Shown: positions 33,623 to 44,815, counted from the first letter of the stretch. The stretch is DNA of 64,000 nucleotides from Serinicoccus chungangensis (GCF_006337125.1 NZ_CP040887.1:3348001-3412000); one strand, 5' to 3'. Program-made: numbers and translations. Notes: generated by a model not told the origin, from the letters alone.

Positions 33623-34405
33623 ATGGGCCAGACCTCCGGGGTGACGCAGCGCAGCCGCCGGCAGCGGCTGCGCGAGATCGTCGCCCTGCTGCGCTCCGGC
33701 GTCACCCGGGTCGAGGACCTCGCGCTGGCGGTCGAGGTGTCCGAGTCGACCCTCCGGCGTGACCTCGCCGCGCTGGAGGCCGAGGGTCACATCGACCGCA
33801 CCTACGGCGGCGCGCGGCCGTCCGGGCCCTACCGCGAGACCCGGCTCGGGGAGCGGATGCGGATCGAGGTCGCGGCCAAGGCGCGCATCGGTGCGGCAGC
33901 GGCACCCTGGGTGGAGGAGGGGTCGACGATCTTCGTCGACGCCGGTTCCACGTGCGCCCAGCTCGTCGAGCACCTGCGCGACCGGAGCGACCTCACGGTC
34001 CTCACCCGCGGCCTGGAGATCGGGCTCATGCTCGCCGACAGCCCGGTCCACGTCATCGTCGTCGGAGGAGCGGTCTCGCCCTCGAGCCACGGCCTCGCCG
34101 GCGCCGTCACCCTCTTCACGCTCGAGCGCTTCGCGGTGGACGTCGCCTTCCTCGGCTGCGACGCGGTCCACCCGTCGCGCGGGGTGGGCGAGCCGACCCT
34201 CGAGGAGGCGGCGACCAAGGAGATGGCGGCACGGCACGCGGGGCGCGCCGTCGTCCTGGCACACGCGGCCAAGCTCGCCGTCGAGGCGGTGCCCGCCTGG
34301 GCCCAGCTGCCGCCGGGCTGGACCCTCGTCACCGACGAGGAGGACCCGCAGCGCCTCGACCCCTTCCGCGAGTCCGGCGTCCAGGTGGTGAGCGTGCCGG
34401 CCTGA
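33623..34405 (+). CDS. DeoR/GlpR-family transcriptional regulator
   Basis: The 260-residue regulator has an N-terminal winged helix (RLREIVALLRSGVTRVEDLA then SESTLRRDLAALEAEGHIDR) and a C-terminal sugar-phosphate sensor with FVDAGSTCAQLVEHLRDR, VVGGAV, AVDVAFLGCDAVHPSRG and the KLAVEAVPAW loop. It probably represses the operon and responds to a phosphorylated C4 acid. It sits at the end of the operon in the same orientation, consistent with autoregulation. The ATG at 33623 is the first start with family-like sequence. Confidence 0.9.
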   Translation: MGQTSGVTQRSRRQRLREIVALLRSGVTRVEDLALAVEVSESTLRRDLAALEAEGHIDRTYGGARPSGPYRETRLGERMRIEVAAKARIGAAAAPWVEEGSTIFVDAGSTCAQLVEHLRDRSDLTVLTRGLEIGLMLADSPVHVIVVGGAVSPSSHGLAGAVTLFTLERFAVDVAFLGCDAVHPSRGVGEPTLEEAATKEMAARHAGRAVVLAHAAKLAVEAVPAWAQLPPGWTLVTDEEDPQRLDPFRESGVQVVSVPA

Positions 34406-34417
34406 GCGGCTCCCGCG

Positions 34418-36040
34418 TCAGCCCTCCCGCACCGCCCGCAGCACGACGTCGTCCACGTGGTGGGTCGAGGCGGCACCGGCGGGGCGGGGCCGCGTCTCCC
34501 ACACCTCCACCCGCCACCCGGCCTCGGCCTCCAGGGCGGCGGCGACCTCCTCGACGCCCACGTAGGCGCCGGGGTCGAACATCCGGGTCTGCTCCGCCGG
34601 GTCGACCGGGTCGCGCAGGGGGGTGAGGTCGTGGCCGACGACGAGCAGCGTGCCGCCGGGGGCGACGGAGCCGAGCAGCGTGCGCAGCCCCCGCTGCTCC
34701 GGCGTGCGCAGGAAGGAGCCGTACTGCAGCGAGACGAGGTCGTAGGTGCCGGCCCCGAAGGCACCGGGGGTGTTGACGTCCCGGTGCAGCAGGGTCACCT
34801 CGAGCCCGCGGCGCTCCGCCTCGGTGCCGACGTGCGCCAGCGCGGCTCCGGAGATGTCGGTGGCGGTGACGTCCCAGCCCCGCTCGGCCAGCCACAGCGC
34901 GTCACCACCCTCACCGGCGCCGACGTCGAGGGCCCGGCCGGGCGGCATACCCTCGACCTCGGCGACGAGGGTGCCGTTGGGGTTGCCGCTCCACATCCGC
35001 TCGCCGGTGCCGTAGCGCGCGTCCCAGTCACCCTCCTCGCCCGCGGTGCGCTGCGCGGAGCGGAGGTCCTCCTCGGCCAGGCTGAAGGCGATCATCGCGC
35101 CGATCCGGCTGCCGTGGGCGGCCGCGGGCAGCACCTGCAGCGAGGGGTCGGTGAGGTTGCCGGCGCCGTACACCCCGGGCACGGCGGTCTGCCCGGTCAT
35201 CGGGTCCACCTGCAGCACCTCGCCCAGGCCGCTCGGGTGGGCGCTCGCCTCGATCCCGAGGGGGGCCAGGGCCTCGACCCGGGCGCGGAAGCGGGTGCCG
35301 ACCATCACCGCGTCGGCCTCGAGCGCGCGACCGTCGACCAGCTCGACGCCGCTGACGGAGCCGGTCGGCCCCACGGTCACCCGGCGGACGTCGGTGCGCA
35401 CCACGGGCACGCCGGCCTGCTCGAGGGCCTCGAGCGCCGCCTCGTCGACCCCGGCCACGTCGTGGAGCACGACGGTCAGCCGGTCGGTGAGGTGGCGCAG
35501 CAGCGCGGTGGGGTGCAGGGCCATCGGGTGGGTGACCACCTGGACCAGGCGCTGGTCGCGCACCTCGTACCCGTGGCAGAACGGGCAGTGGATGACGTCC
35601 TGTCCCCACCGCTGCGCGACGCCCTCGATGTCGGGGAGCTCGTCGACGATGCCGGTCGCCACGAGCACGCGTCGGGCCAGGAGGGCGTGCCCGCCGCTCA
35701 GCTGGACGCGGAAGCGCCCGTCCTGCGCGGGACGGACCGCGAGGACACGGCCGGTGAGCACCTCGCCGCCGTAGCCGCGCACCTCCTCCCGGCCGACGGC
35801 CACCAGCTCGGAGGGCGGTGCACCCTCCCGCCCGAGGTAGCCGTGCATGTGGGCTGCGGGGGCGTTGCGGGGGGTGCCGTCGTCGACGGCGATCACGGTC
35901 CGACGCTGGCGGGCGAGCTGGAGCGCTGCGGCCAGGCCGGCGGCCGAGCCGCCGACGACCGCGACGTCGCACTGGCGCTCCAGGACAGGTCCGGAGCCAT
36001 GGTCGTGGTCGTGGTCGTGGGAGTCGTCGTGCCTCGTCAT
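34418..36040 (-). CDS. thioredoxin-reductase-like FAD oxidoreductase fused to a class I SAM methyltransferase
   Basis: The 540-residue two-domain protein starts with a His/Asp-rich tail of about 18 residues (five His, Asp-alternating), then a flavoprotein: CDVAVVGGSAAGLAAALQLA, IHCPFCHGYEVRD (CPFC at the thioredoxin-reductase redox position) and GVYGAGNLTDPSLQVLPAAA. From about residue 340 a methyltransferase follows: WDARYGTGERMWSGNPNG, ALDVGAGEGGDALWLAERGW, then DLVSLQYGSFLRTPEQRG. Such fusions occur in actinobacteria, but the substrates of either half are unknown. It is divergent from an XRE-cupin regulator across 77 bp with an inverted repeat. The ATG at 36040 has a weak ribosome site. 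Confidence 0.85.
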   Translation of the reverse strand: MTRHDDSHDHDHDHGSGPVLERQCDVAVVGGSAAGLAAALQLARQRRTVIAVDDGTPRNAPAAHMHGYLGREGAPPSELVAVGREEVRGYGGEVLTGRVLAVRPAQDGRFRVQLSGGHALLARRVLVATGIVDELPDIEGVAQRWGQDVIHCPFCHGYEVRDQRLVQVVTHPMALHPTALLRHLTDRLTVVLHDVAGVDEAALEALEQAGVPVVRTDVRRVTVGPTGSVSGVELVDGRALEADAVMVGTRFRARVEALAPLGIEASAHPSGLGEVLQVDPMTGQTAVPGVYGAGNLTDPSLQVLPAAAHGSRIGAMIAFSLAEEDLRSAQRTAGEEGDWDARYGTGERMWSGNPNGTLVAEVEGMPPGRALDVGAGEGGDALWLAERGWDVTATDISGAALAHVGTEAERRGLEVTLLHRDVNTPGAFGAGTYDLVSLQYGSFLRTPEQRGLRTLLGSVAPGGTLLVVGHDLTPLRDPVDPAEQTRMFDPGAYVGVEEVAAALEAEAGWRVEVWETRPRPAGAASTHHVDDVVLRAVREG

Positions 36041-36082
36041 GCTCACCACGCTAGCCCGTCCATGCACGATGCGGGAGCCAGT

Positions 36083-36097
36083 TTGCAGAATTCGCAA
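36083..36097. promoter_or_regulatory. TTGC-N7-GCAA inverted repeat, candidate regulator operator
   Basis: The element lies between the divergent fusion enzyme and the XRE-cupin regulator, with a GAATTC core. It is 20 bp upstream of the regulator start, where it could overlap both promoters and allow autoregulation. Confidence 0.5.
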
Positions 36098-36117
36098 TCT
36101 CTCGGCAGGCTGGGGGC

Positions 36118-36675
36118 ATGAGCCCCACCACCGACGTCGAGACGCTGGCCCGCACCCGGCTGCGCAGCCTGCGCACCACGCTGGGCTACTCGCTCGAGGA
36201 GCTGGCCGAGCGCACGCACCTCAGCCCCTCGACGATCAGCCGCATCGAGACCGGACGGCGGACCCTCGGGCTGGACGTCCTCGTGCCGCTGGCCCAGGCG
36301 CTGGGGGTGAGCCTCGACGCCCTCTTCGAGCGCCCGGGGGACGACGACGTCGTCATCCGGCCCTCCCCGCACACCTGCGGGGGTCAGACGACGTGGCCGC
36401 TCAGCCGCCCCGACGGTCGCACCGTGGCGATCAAGATGCGCCTCGAGCCCTCGACCCGCGACCCCGACCAGCGGGTGCACCCCGGGCACGACTGGTTCGT
36501 CGTCATCGAGGGGCGGGTGCGGTTGCTGCTCGGGGACCGCGAGATCGAGGTCGACACCGGGGAGGCGGCCGAGTTCTCCACGATGACCCCGCACGCGATC
36601 CGCGCCGTGGACGGCCCCGCCGAGCTCGTCATGATCTTCGACCGCGAGGGGCAGCGGGCGCACGTGCACCAGTGA
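36118..36675 (+). CDS. XRE helix-turn-helix regulator with cupin domain
   Basis: The 185-residue regulator has an N-terminal HTH (LRTTLGYSLEELAERTHLSP followed by STISRIETGRRTLGLDVLV) and a C-terminal cupin (VHPGHDWFVVIEGRVRLLL, then EFSTMTPHAIRAVDGPAELV). The cupin may bind a metal or small ligand. Position and the inverted repeat in front of the gene point to control of the divergent oxidoreductase-methyltransferase. The ATG at 36118 is the only plausible start; no strong ribosome site precedes it. Confidence 0.85.
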   Translation: MSPTTDVETLARTRLRSLRTTLGYSLEELAERTHLSPSTISRIETGRRTLGLDVLVPLAQALGVSLDALFERPGDDDVVIRPSPHTCGGQTTWPLSRPDGRTVAIKMRLEPSTRDPDQRVHPGHDWFVVIEGRVRLLLGDREIEVDTGEAAEFSTMTPHAIRAVDGPAELVMIFDREGQRAHVHQ

Positions 36676-36691
36676 CGTCCGCTCTTCCTGG

Positions 36692-37294
36692 TCAGCGCGC
36701 GGGCACCCGGATCGACATCACGCAGTTCTTCAGGCCCTTGGGGCGGACGTAGGTGAACCCCAGACGCTCGTAGAGCCGGCGGGTGCCGTTGTAGAGGAAC
36801 GAGGACGACATCTTCTTCGTCTGGTGCGTCAGGTCGTGCGGGTAGGCCTCGACCAGTCCCCCGCCCTGCTGCGCGACCAGGTCGAGCGCACCGCGGATCG
36901 CGACCTCGGTCAGACCGCGGCGACGGTACCGGCGGTCGACGAACACGCAGGTGATGCGGTAGTCGGGGTCGGCGTCCTTCTCCTTGTCGTACTGCTTGCG
37001 GTGGTGGATGTTGGGCAGCTCCTCCGGGGTGCCGAACTCCGCCCACGCCACCGCCTCCTCGCCGTCCATGACGAGGGCCGCGTGCGCGAGCCCGGACTCG
37101 ACGTACTCGCGCTTCATCGTCCTGCTGCCCTCGGCTCCGGGCAGCCGGTCGGCGCACGAGGGCTGGAAGTAGGTGCACCAGCACCCCCCGAAGATGCCGT
37201 TGTGCCGCAGGACGAGGTCGTCGAAGGCCTGCCACGTCTCGGGGGTGAGGGGTCGGACCTCGAGGTGGGCGACGTCGCCGGTGTCGGTGCTCAT
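36692..37294 (-). CDS. GNAT-family N-acetyltransferase
   Basis: The 200-residue GNAT has an unusual N-terminal cysteine/aromatic segment FGGCWCTYFQPSCADRL, typical of an actinobacterial subfamily that begins with such a CxC motif. The acetyl-CoA site follows in ITCVFVDRRYRRRGLTEVAI, and the C-terminal GTRRLYERLGFTYVRP is also typical. The substrate is unknown. It is convergent with the regulator gene. The ATG at 37294 matches the domain start. Confidence 0.8.
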   Translation of the reverse strand: MSTDTGDVAHLEVRPLTPETWQAFDDLVLRHNGIFGGCWCTYFQPSCADRLPGAEGSRTMKREYVESGLAHAALVMDGEEAVAWAEFGTPEELPNIHHRKQYDKEKDADPDYRITCVFVDRRYRRRGLTEVAIRGALDLVAQQGGGLVEAYPHDLTHQTKKMSSSFLYNGTRRLYERLGFTYVRPKGLKNCVMSIRVPAR

Positions 37295-37377
37295 GGCCTC
37301 AACCTAGGGGGTATGCCGGACACGTCGCGTCCGCGTGGACCGTCCACCACAGATGGTCACCGCGGCACGACGGCAGC

Positions 37378-38265
37378 TCAGTGGAGGGACACGAGGGCTC
37401 TGATGAGGGCTGTCCCACCACCGAGGTCGTCCAGAGCCTTGCCCAGCACCGCGCCGTGGCTCCGGCGCCGGTCGGTGGCCCGCTGCGCCCGGCCAGTGAC
37501 CGGTGAGCTCGTCAGCAGGTCGCCACGGCGGACCGGTCCGCCCGCGTCGCACACCCACACCCAGACCTTGCCGGTCAGAGCGACGGGCACCCCGCCACCC
37601 AGCCCGCCGTCCATCACGAGCGCAGGTCGGTGCGTCCCCGCGCCGCTCACGACGCCGACCACACCCGGGTCATAGGCCCGCGAGCAGGCGCGCACCCTGT
37701 CCCCGTCGTCGAGCACGACCACCGTCCCCGGATCGAGTGCGTCGTCGCCGACGGTGAAGCGTTCGGCCAGGTCGGCTCCCTGGAGCACCACGTCGCCGCC
37801 CACCCGGACGGTGCCCGCGACATCCAGGTCGCGGTCGGCACGCACGTCACCGAGCAGGTGCACCTTGCCCTCGAAGCGGCCTGCCCACTCCGGACCCCGG
37901 GCAGTGACGCCTGCGTGGCCAGCGCTGCGGGTCTCGCCCACCACGCCGTGCCCGGCGTTGCCCACCCCCGCGACGCCGCACCGGTCGGGTGCGACGGATT
38001 CGCCCCACACCCCCTGGGCGAGAGCGCTGAGGCCCAACACCCCAGGGCGGTCCCCCTTCGCCTGTCCCTGGACACCAGCGCCGCTGCTGCTGATGCCGAA
38101 CACCCCCGCCCCCGGTCCACCGGTCTGCCCGCGCACCCCGTCGCCCTTGGGGCTGATCCCGACGACACCGGGATACTGCTCCTCGAAAGCGCGAAAGGCC
38201 CGCTGGACCCGTGCCAGCTGCTCCTCCGTGAGCACGTCACGGACGAGGAACTCGTCGTCGGGCAT
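37378..38265 (-). CDS. glycine-repeat fibre-like protein with a virion/cell-surface C-terminal domain
   Basis: The 295-residue protein has a central series of GVxGxS/T-like repeats (VVGISPKGDGVRGQTGGPGA, GVFGISSSGAGVQGQAKGD, GVLGLS, GVAGVGNAGHGVVGETRS), like beta-helical fibres in phage tail or cell-surface proteins. The C-terminal half (from about residue 160: GTVVVLDDGDRVRACSRAYD, VVGVVSGAG, LTGKVWVWVCDA, GDLLTSSPVTGRA) matches a domain found at the end of such repeat proteins. The function is unknown. It lies 24 nt from the next gene upstream. The start ATG follows GAGGAG at good distance. Confidence 0.65.
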   Translation of the reverse strand: MPDDEFLVRDVLTEEQLARVQRAFRAFEEQYPGVVGISPKGDGVRGQTGGPGAGVFGISSSGAGVQGQAKGDRPGVLGLSALAQGVWGESVAPDRCGVAGVGNAGHGVVGETRSAGHAGVTARGPEWAGRFEGKVHLLGDVRADRDLDVAGTVRVGGDVVLQGADLAERFTVGDDALDPGTVVVLDDGDRVRACSRAYDPGVVGVVSGAGTHRPALVMDGGLGGGVPVALTGKVWVWVCDAGGPVRRGDLLTSSPVTGRAQRATDRRRSHGAVLGKALDDLGGGTALIRALVSLH

Positions 38266-38289
38266 GGTCGGTCTCCTCTCCTGTCGGTC

Positions 38290-39573
38290 CTACTCGACGC
38301 CGCCGCGGAGGGCGGCCACCTGGGCGAACCAGGGACTTCGAGGGTTCCGTGCGCCGTAAGCGGCCTGTCGGTCCTCAGGTGCGGGGCCCTGCCCCAGCGC
38401 AGGGTCGATGCTGTAGTTGCCGCGCCCGCACCACCAGTCGGCGACGATGTTGGCCTGCTGGTCGGTTCCCCAGGACGTGCTGTCGGCCCACGGCGTGTCC
38501 GGATAGCTGTAGTGCCTGAGCGTGGACGCGACGACGGCACGGCAGTAGAGCGCAGGTGTGAAACGGGTGTGCACCGCCTGCCACACGTGAGTCATCTCGT
38601 GGAAGAACACGTGGCCCCGCGGCCAGCGTGCGTCGTCGTCCGCGTGGCCGTCACCCCCGTATCGCAGAGGGCCCGTCTCCAGGGCCCGGCCGATGTTGAC
38701 GAGGATGGGTCCGCCCGGGTGCGGGACGGTGAAGGGACGGTCACCGAGCCCCAGCAGGTTGGTGAGCACCACCTTGTCATAGGGGATCCGCCCCGGACCG
38801 AAGACCTCGTCGCACGCGCGCCGCTCGGAGCCGGTGAGGTGGCGGTGCTCGATGGCGGCGCGGGCGGTCGCCGCGCCCGCCCAGAACGCCGGGTACGCGG
38901 CACCGGGTCCGAGCACGAGCACCGCACCCCCCGAGGCGACGACGCCGACGAGACCCGGCACGAGAAGCTCTTCGGCGTCGAGTGCGTCAGCGGCACGCCC
39001 CGCCACGACCAGGCCGGCCCCCGTGACGCCGAGGGTCGCGTTGGCGAGCGCCAGCTGTCCGAGGAGCGCAAGTCCGTCGCCGACCACGCCGAGCGCATCG
39101 GTGCTGTACTGCACGTTGCGGACGATCGGGGCGCTGCGTACCTGCGCCCAGTGTGCTGCTACCGGCGCGACGAAGGTGTTCTGCGCCCACGAGTACCTCC
39201 TGGCACCCTTGCGGTTGGTCCCGTAAGCCGTGCCACCGTCGGCGAAGCTGAAGGCGGCGTCGCGCGCGACCCCGTCCGAACCGGGCAGCGTGACCCGGAC
39301 GGTGACCGTGATGCTCGCGCGGTAGCTGGGCCAGCCGCTGGCGTGGACGAACCCGGAGAAGTGGATGAAGCCGTCCGAGCGCAGCTCCAGGCGGAAGGCA
39401 CCGCCGAGCGCGACCCCGGACGGGGTGACGATGCGATCGGTGTGCACCCGGGTCTGCAGGAACGCGCCGGTCACCGTGGTCGCCCGGGGCGGTGGTGGCA
39501 CCACCACCGTCCGGGCGACGGACCGTAGCGAGGTCCCCTGCTCGCCATAGGCCCGTCGCAACGAAAGGCTCAT
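38290..39573 (-). CDS. putative HEMTH zinc-metalloprotease-like protein with hydrophobic middle
   Basis: The 427-residue protein contains FFHEMTHVWQ (H325-H329), a zinc metalloprotease signature like that of DUF4157/Vgr-related proteins. The flanking region (GRALETGPLRYGGDGHADDD and later WGTDQQANIVADWW) fits such a domain. Residues about 155-235 are strongly hydrophobic and Gly/Ala-rich, with two or three membrane-like stretches, which is unusual in a protease and could be a membrane-inserting part. There is no signal peptide. It lies 24 nt upstream of the fibre-like gene, so the two form a unit. The ATG at 39573 has no clear ribosome site. Confidence 0.6.
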   Translation of the reverse strand: MSLSLRRAYGEQGTSLRSVARTVVVPPPPRATTVTGAFLQTRVHTDRIVTPSGVALGGAFRLELRSDGFIHFSGFVHASGWPSYRASITVTVRVTLPGSDGVARDAAFSFADGGTAYGTNRKGARRYSWAQNTFVAPVAAHWAQVRSAPIVRNVQYSTDALGVVGDGLALLGQLALANATLGVTGAGLVVAGRAADALDAEELLVPGLVGVVASGGAVLVLGPGAAYPAFWAGAATARAAIEHRHLTGSERRACDEVFGPGRIPYDKVVLTNLLGLGDRPFTVPHPGGPILVNIGRALETGPLRYGGDGHADDDARWPRGHVFFHEMTHVWQAVHTRFTPALYCRAVVASTLRHYSYPDTPWADSTSWGTDQQANIVADWWCGRGNYSIDPALGQGPAPEDRQAAYGARNPRSPWFAQVAALRGGVE

Positions 39574-39665
39574 GGGGTCATGCTGACCATCGCGGGTCCG
39601 TGCCGACATCAGGGAAAGCCCTGAACTTTCGGGCCCCTGGCGCTCCCGCGGTGCCATCATCAACC

Positions 39666-40466
39666 ATGAGATCCGTCAGCGGACTGCGGGTCGGGGTGAT
39701 GCCCGCGACCGGCCCCGGAGCCCTCTACCGGGCCCTGGCCCGGGTCCGCCACCACGATCCGGGGTGCCCTATCCGGGTAACGGAGAGCTGGGGGTCGCCC
39801 GCCGACCTGCATGCGGTACGCGAGGGCGACCTGGACGCCCTGGTGCTGGTGGGTCCGGTGAGCGACCCCTCGCTCGAGGTCGTCAGGGTGCGCGCGGTGG
39901 ACCGCCACGTCATCGTCGCTGCGGACCACCCGCTCGCTGGTCGGGCCGTCGTACGGCTGGACGACCTCTTGGACCTGCCGACCTTCCGCAGGCCCGAGGG
40001 CGTGCCGCCGCAGTGGCGCTCGTACTGGCTGAACGTCGATGACCGCGGCGGCGAGCCACGCTACGTGGGCAGGGGGACGACCGAGATGGACGCGCTGCTC
40101 GCCATCGGTGGCGGTCGCGTCATCGGGGTCGCCCCTCAGGGGTGGGGGCGACGAGCAGGTCTGGCCAGTCTCCCGGTGGTCGACCTCGATCCCGCCGCCG
40201 TGGTGCTGGTCACCCGGCGAGGGACGACGGAGCCCCAGGTACGCCACTTCATCGACGGGATCGCCGCCTCGCCACCCGGACTGTCCCGGGCCGAGCGACG
40301 GGTCGCGGCCCTGGTGGTCGAGGGGTACGCCGACGCCGAGATCGCCCGCGCGCTGTCGCTGTCACCACGCACGGTCGAGAGCCAGCTGGCCAGTGCACGC
40401 CGCAAGCTGGGGTTGCGCTCGCGGGCGCACCTGGCCGCCTACCTGGCCGGGGGCGGGCTGCCCTAG
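39666..40466 (+). CDS. regulator: LysR-type substrate-binding domain fused to C-terminal LuxR helix-turn-helix
   Basis: The 266-residue protein begins with SGLRVGVMPATGPGALYRAL, the first strand of a LysR effector domain (DLDALVLVGPVSDPSLEVVR, DRHVIVAADHPLAGR). It therefore lacks the normal N-terminal winged helix of LysR. The last 60 residues are a LuxR helix-turn-helix (GLSRAERRVAALVVEGYADA, SLSPRTVESQLASARRKLGL). It is divergent from the HEMTH gene across 92 bp and likely controls it. There is no clear ribosome site before the ATG at 39666. This combination is uncommon and deserves comparison with other genomes. Confidence 0.75.
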   Translation: MRSVSGLRVGVMPATGPGALYRALARVRHHDPGCPIRVTESWGSPADLHAVREGDLDALVLVGPVSDPSLEVVRVRAVDRHVIVAADHPLAGRAVVRLDDLLDLPTFRRPEGVPPQWRSYWLNVDDRGGEPRYVGRGTTEMDALLAIGGGRVIGVAPQGWGRRAGLASLPVVDLDPAAVVLVTRRGTTEPQVRHFIDGIAASPPGLSRAERRVAALVVEGYADAEIARALSLSPRTVESQLASARRKLGLRSRAHLAAYLAGGGLP

Positions 40467-40528
40467 CTGCCCCCCGGACCGCACCACCTGCCGAGCTGCG
40501 CCGCTCGCGACGTGCGAGGCTTCGGGAT

Positions 40529-40930
40529 GTGAGGAGCCGTCACGTCAGCCGGGTCGTCCGGGCAGACCGCGACCGGGTCTACGCCGTCGTCGCCGACCCC
40601 GACCACCTGCCCCGGTGGGCGCAAGGGCTGGCCAGCGCACAGGTGACCCGGGACGGGGACGACCTCGTCGTGGAGTCGCCTATGGGGCCGGTCCGCGTGC
40701 GCTTCGTCCCGCGCAACCCCTACGGCGTCGCCGACCACGACGTGACCCTCCCGTCCGGTACGACCGTCACCAACCCGCTGCGGGTCCTGGCCCATCCGGA
40801 CGGCAGCGAGGTCGTCTTCACGGTCCGCCAGGTCGAGCTCACCGACGAGGAGTTCGAGCGCGACTGCCGGACGGTGGCCGCGGACCTCGCCCGGCTGGCT
40901 CGCCTCGTCGAAGACCGCTCCCGCGGCTGA
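40529..40930 (+). CDS. SRPBCC family protein
   Basis: The 133-residue protein reads SRVVRADRDRVYAVVADPDH then LPRWAQGLASAQVTRD, and VVFTVRQVELTDEEFERDCR near its end. This is a compact helix-grip domain of the polyketide-cyclase type, with a C-terminal helix. Its ligand is unknown. The GTG at 40529 is the first start that gives the domain. The next gene begins 9 nt after the stop, so the two are probably co-transcribed. Confidence 0.7.
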   Translation: MRSRHVSRVVRADRDRVYAVVADPDHLPRWAQGLASAQVTRDGDDLVVESPMGPVRVRFVPRNPYGVADHDVTLPSGTTVTNPLRVLAHPDGSEVVFTVRQVELTDEEFERDCRTVAADLARLARLVEDRSRG

Positions 40931-40938
40931 CGGACGAC

Positions 40939-41939
40939 GTGCCGCGCCGAGTCGTCGCGTGGTGGGACGCCCACCAGGTCCCGCTCCTCCTCACGGCGAT
41001 CGCCCTCGGCGCCGCCGTCGGGATGGCCCGCCCCCAGCTCGGACCGGTGCTGGAGCCGGGCATCGAACCGTCCCTCATGGCCCTGCTCTTCGCGACCTTC
41101 CTGGGCGTGCCCCTCGTCGACGTCGGCCGCGCGCTGCGCGACACCCGCTTCCTGGGCAGCGTGGTGGTCGCGAACTTCGTCGTGGTCCCGCTGGTCGCCG
41201 GGGTACTGTCGCGGTTCGTGGCGGAGGACCCCGGCCTGCTGCTGGGCGTGCTGCTGGTGCTGCTGACCCCGTGCGTCGACTACGTCATCGTCTTCACGGG
41301 GCTGGCCGGCGGGGCACGCGATCGGCTGCTCGCCGCCGTCCCGCTGCTCATGGTGCTGCAGGTCCTGCTGCTGCCGCTCTATCTCGTGGTGCTCGCCGGA
41401 CCCGGGGTGCTGTCGGTGGTCGAGGTGGCGCCCTTCGTGGAGGCCTTCCTGCTGCTCATCATCGTTCCGCTGACGGCGGCCGCCCTCGTCCAGGCGATCT
41501 CCCCACGGCATCGCGCCGGCCGTCTGGTCGAGGACACCATGGCTGCGGCGATGGTTCCCCTGCTGATGGCCACCCTGGCGCTGGTGGTCGGCTCCCAGGT
41601 CGCGAGGCTGGGGGCGCAGGCGGCAGAGGTCGCCCGGGTGGTGCCCATCTACGTGGGCTTCGTCGTCATCGCCCTCGCCGTCGGGATGGCCGTGAGTCGC
41701 GCCGCGCGTCTCGACGTGCCGTCGACGCGGGCGGTGGTCTTCTCCACCGCCACCCGCAACTCCCTGGTCGTGCTGCCGCTCGCGCTGGCGCTGCCGGCGT
41801 CGTTGGCGGTCGTCCCGCTGGTCGTCGTGACCCAGACGCTGGTCGAGCTCGTCGCCATGGTGGTCTTCGTCCGCCTGGTGCCCGCCCTCACGCGGGAGAC
41901 GACGAGCCCCACGGCCACCGCACCCGCCGACGACGGCGC

Positions 41940-41943
<4 letters not shown>
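40939..41943 (+). CDS. ACR3/bile acid:sodium symporter-family transporter
   Basis: The 334-residue protein has about ten hydrophobic segments, with LLTPCVDYVIVFTGLAGGAR in the middle. This is a match to ACR3-type arsenite efflux proteins (the family pattern has a conserved Cys near TPC). It could export arsenite, or be a related organic anion carrier. No ArsR or arsenate reductase gene is next to it. The start is GTG at 40939. The stop lies in a CTAG palindrome shared with the convergent dnaB. Confidence 0.75.
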
Positions 41944-44516
<2,573 letters not shown>

Positions 44517-44638
44517 GCCGGCCTCCTGATCATCGAACTCCAGTGCGGACCAGTGCAGCACCGCCCACCGACAGACCCTCGCGCGCAGGTGCCGACGGCC
44601 CACCGTACGGCCCCGGGGCCGCGCCCGCCGCACTCCCC

Positions 44639-44785
44639 TGTGGAGGACGTGTGGACACCCTGGGGACACGGTGGGGACGACGGGACGGCGCGCCGGGCAC
44701 CCCTGTGGACGACGCTGTGCACGAACCAGAAACTTGAGTCACACCACCGCTCTGACCTGCACAGACACCGCGCACAGGCTGTGGA
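44639..44785. promoter_or_regulatory. cluster of four TGTGGA (DnaA-box-like) sites upstream of dnaB
   Basis: TGTGGA occurs at 44639, 44650, 44704 and 44780. The second extends to TGTGGACAC, 8 of 9 matches to the reverse complement of the DnaA box TTGTCCACA. The cluster lies in the gene-free 376 bp between the divergent dnaB and hsp20 genes. Apart from the CIRCE element I see nothing else in this region. Confidence 0.4.
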
Positions 44786-44815
44786 GGAAAACTCGTCCTC
44801 CCGCGCTCGGGAAGG

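Noticed and set aside
36000..36025. GGTCGT microsatellite
   Set aside because: It encodes the His/Asp tail of the fusion protein and is listed there.
37378..40466. Prophage or tail-like particle
   Set aside because: No capsid, sheath, baseplate, terminase or integrase gene is present; only one fibre-like protein and one metalloprotease-like protein.
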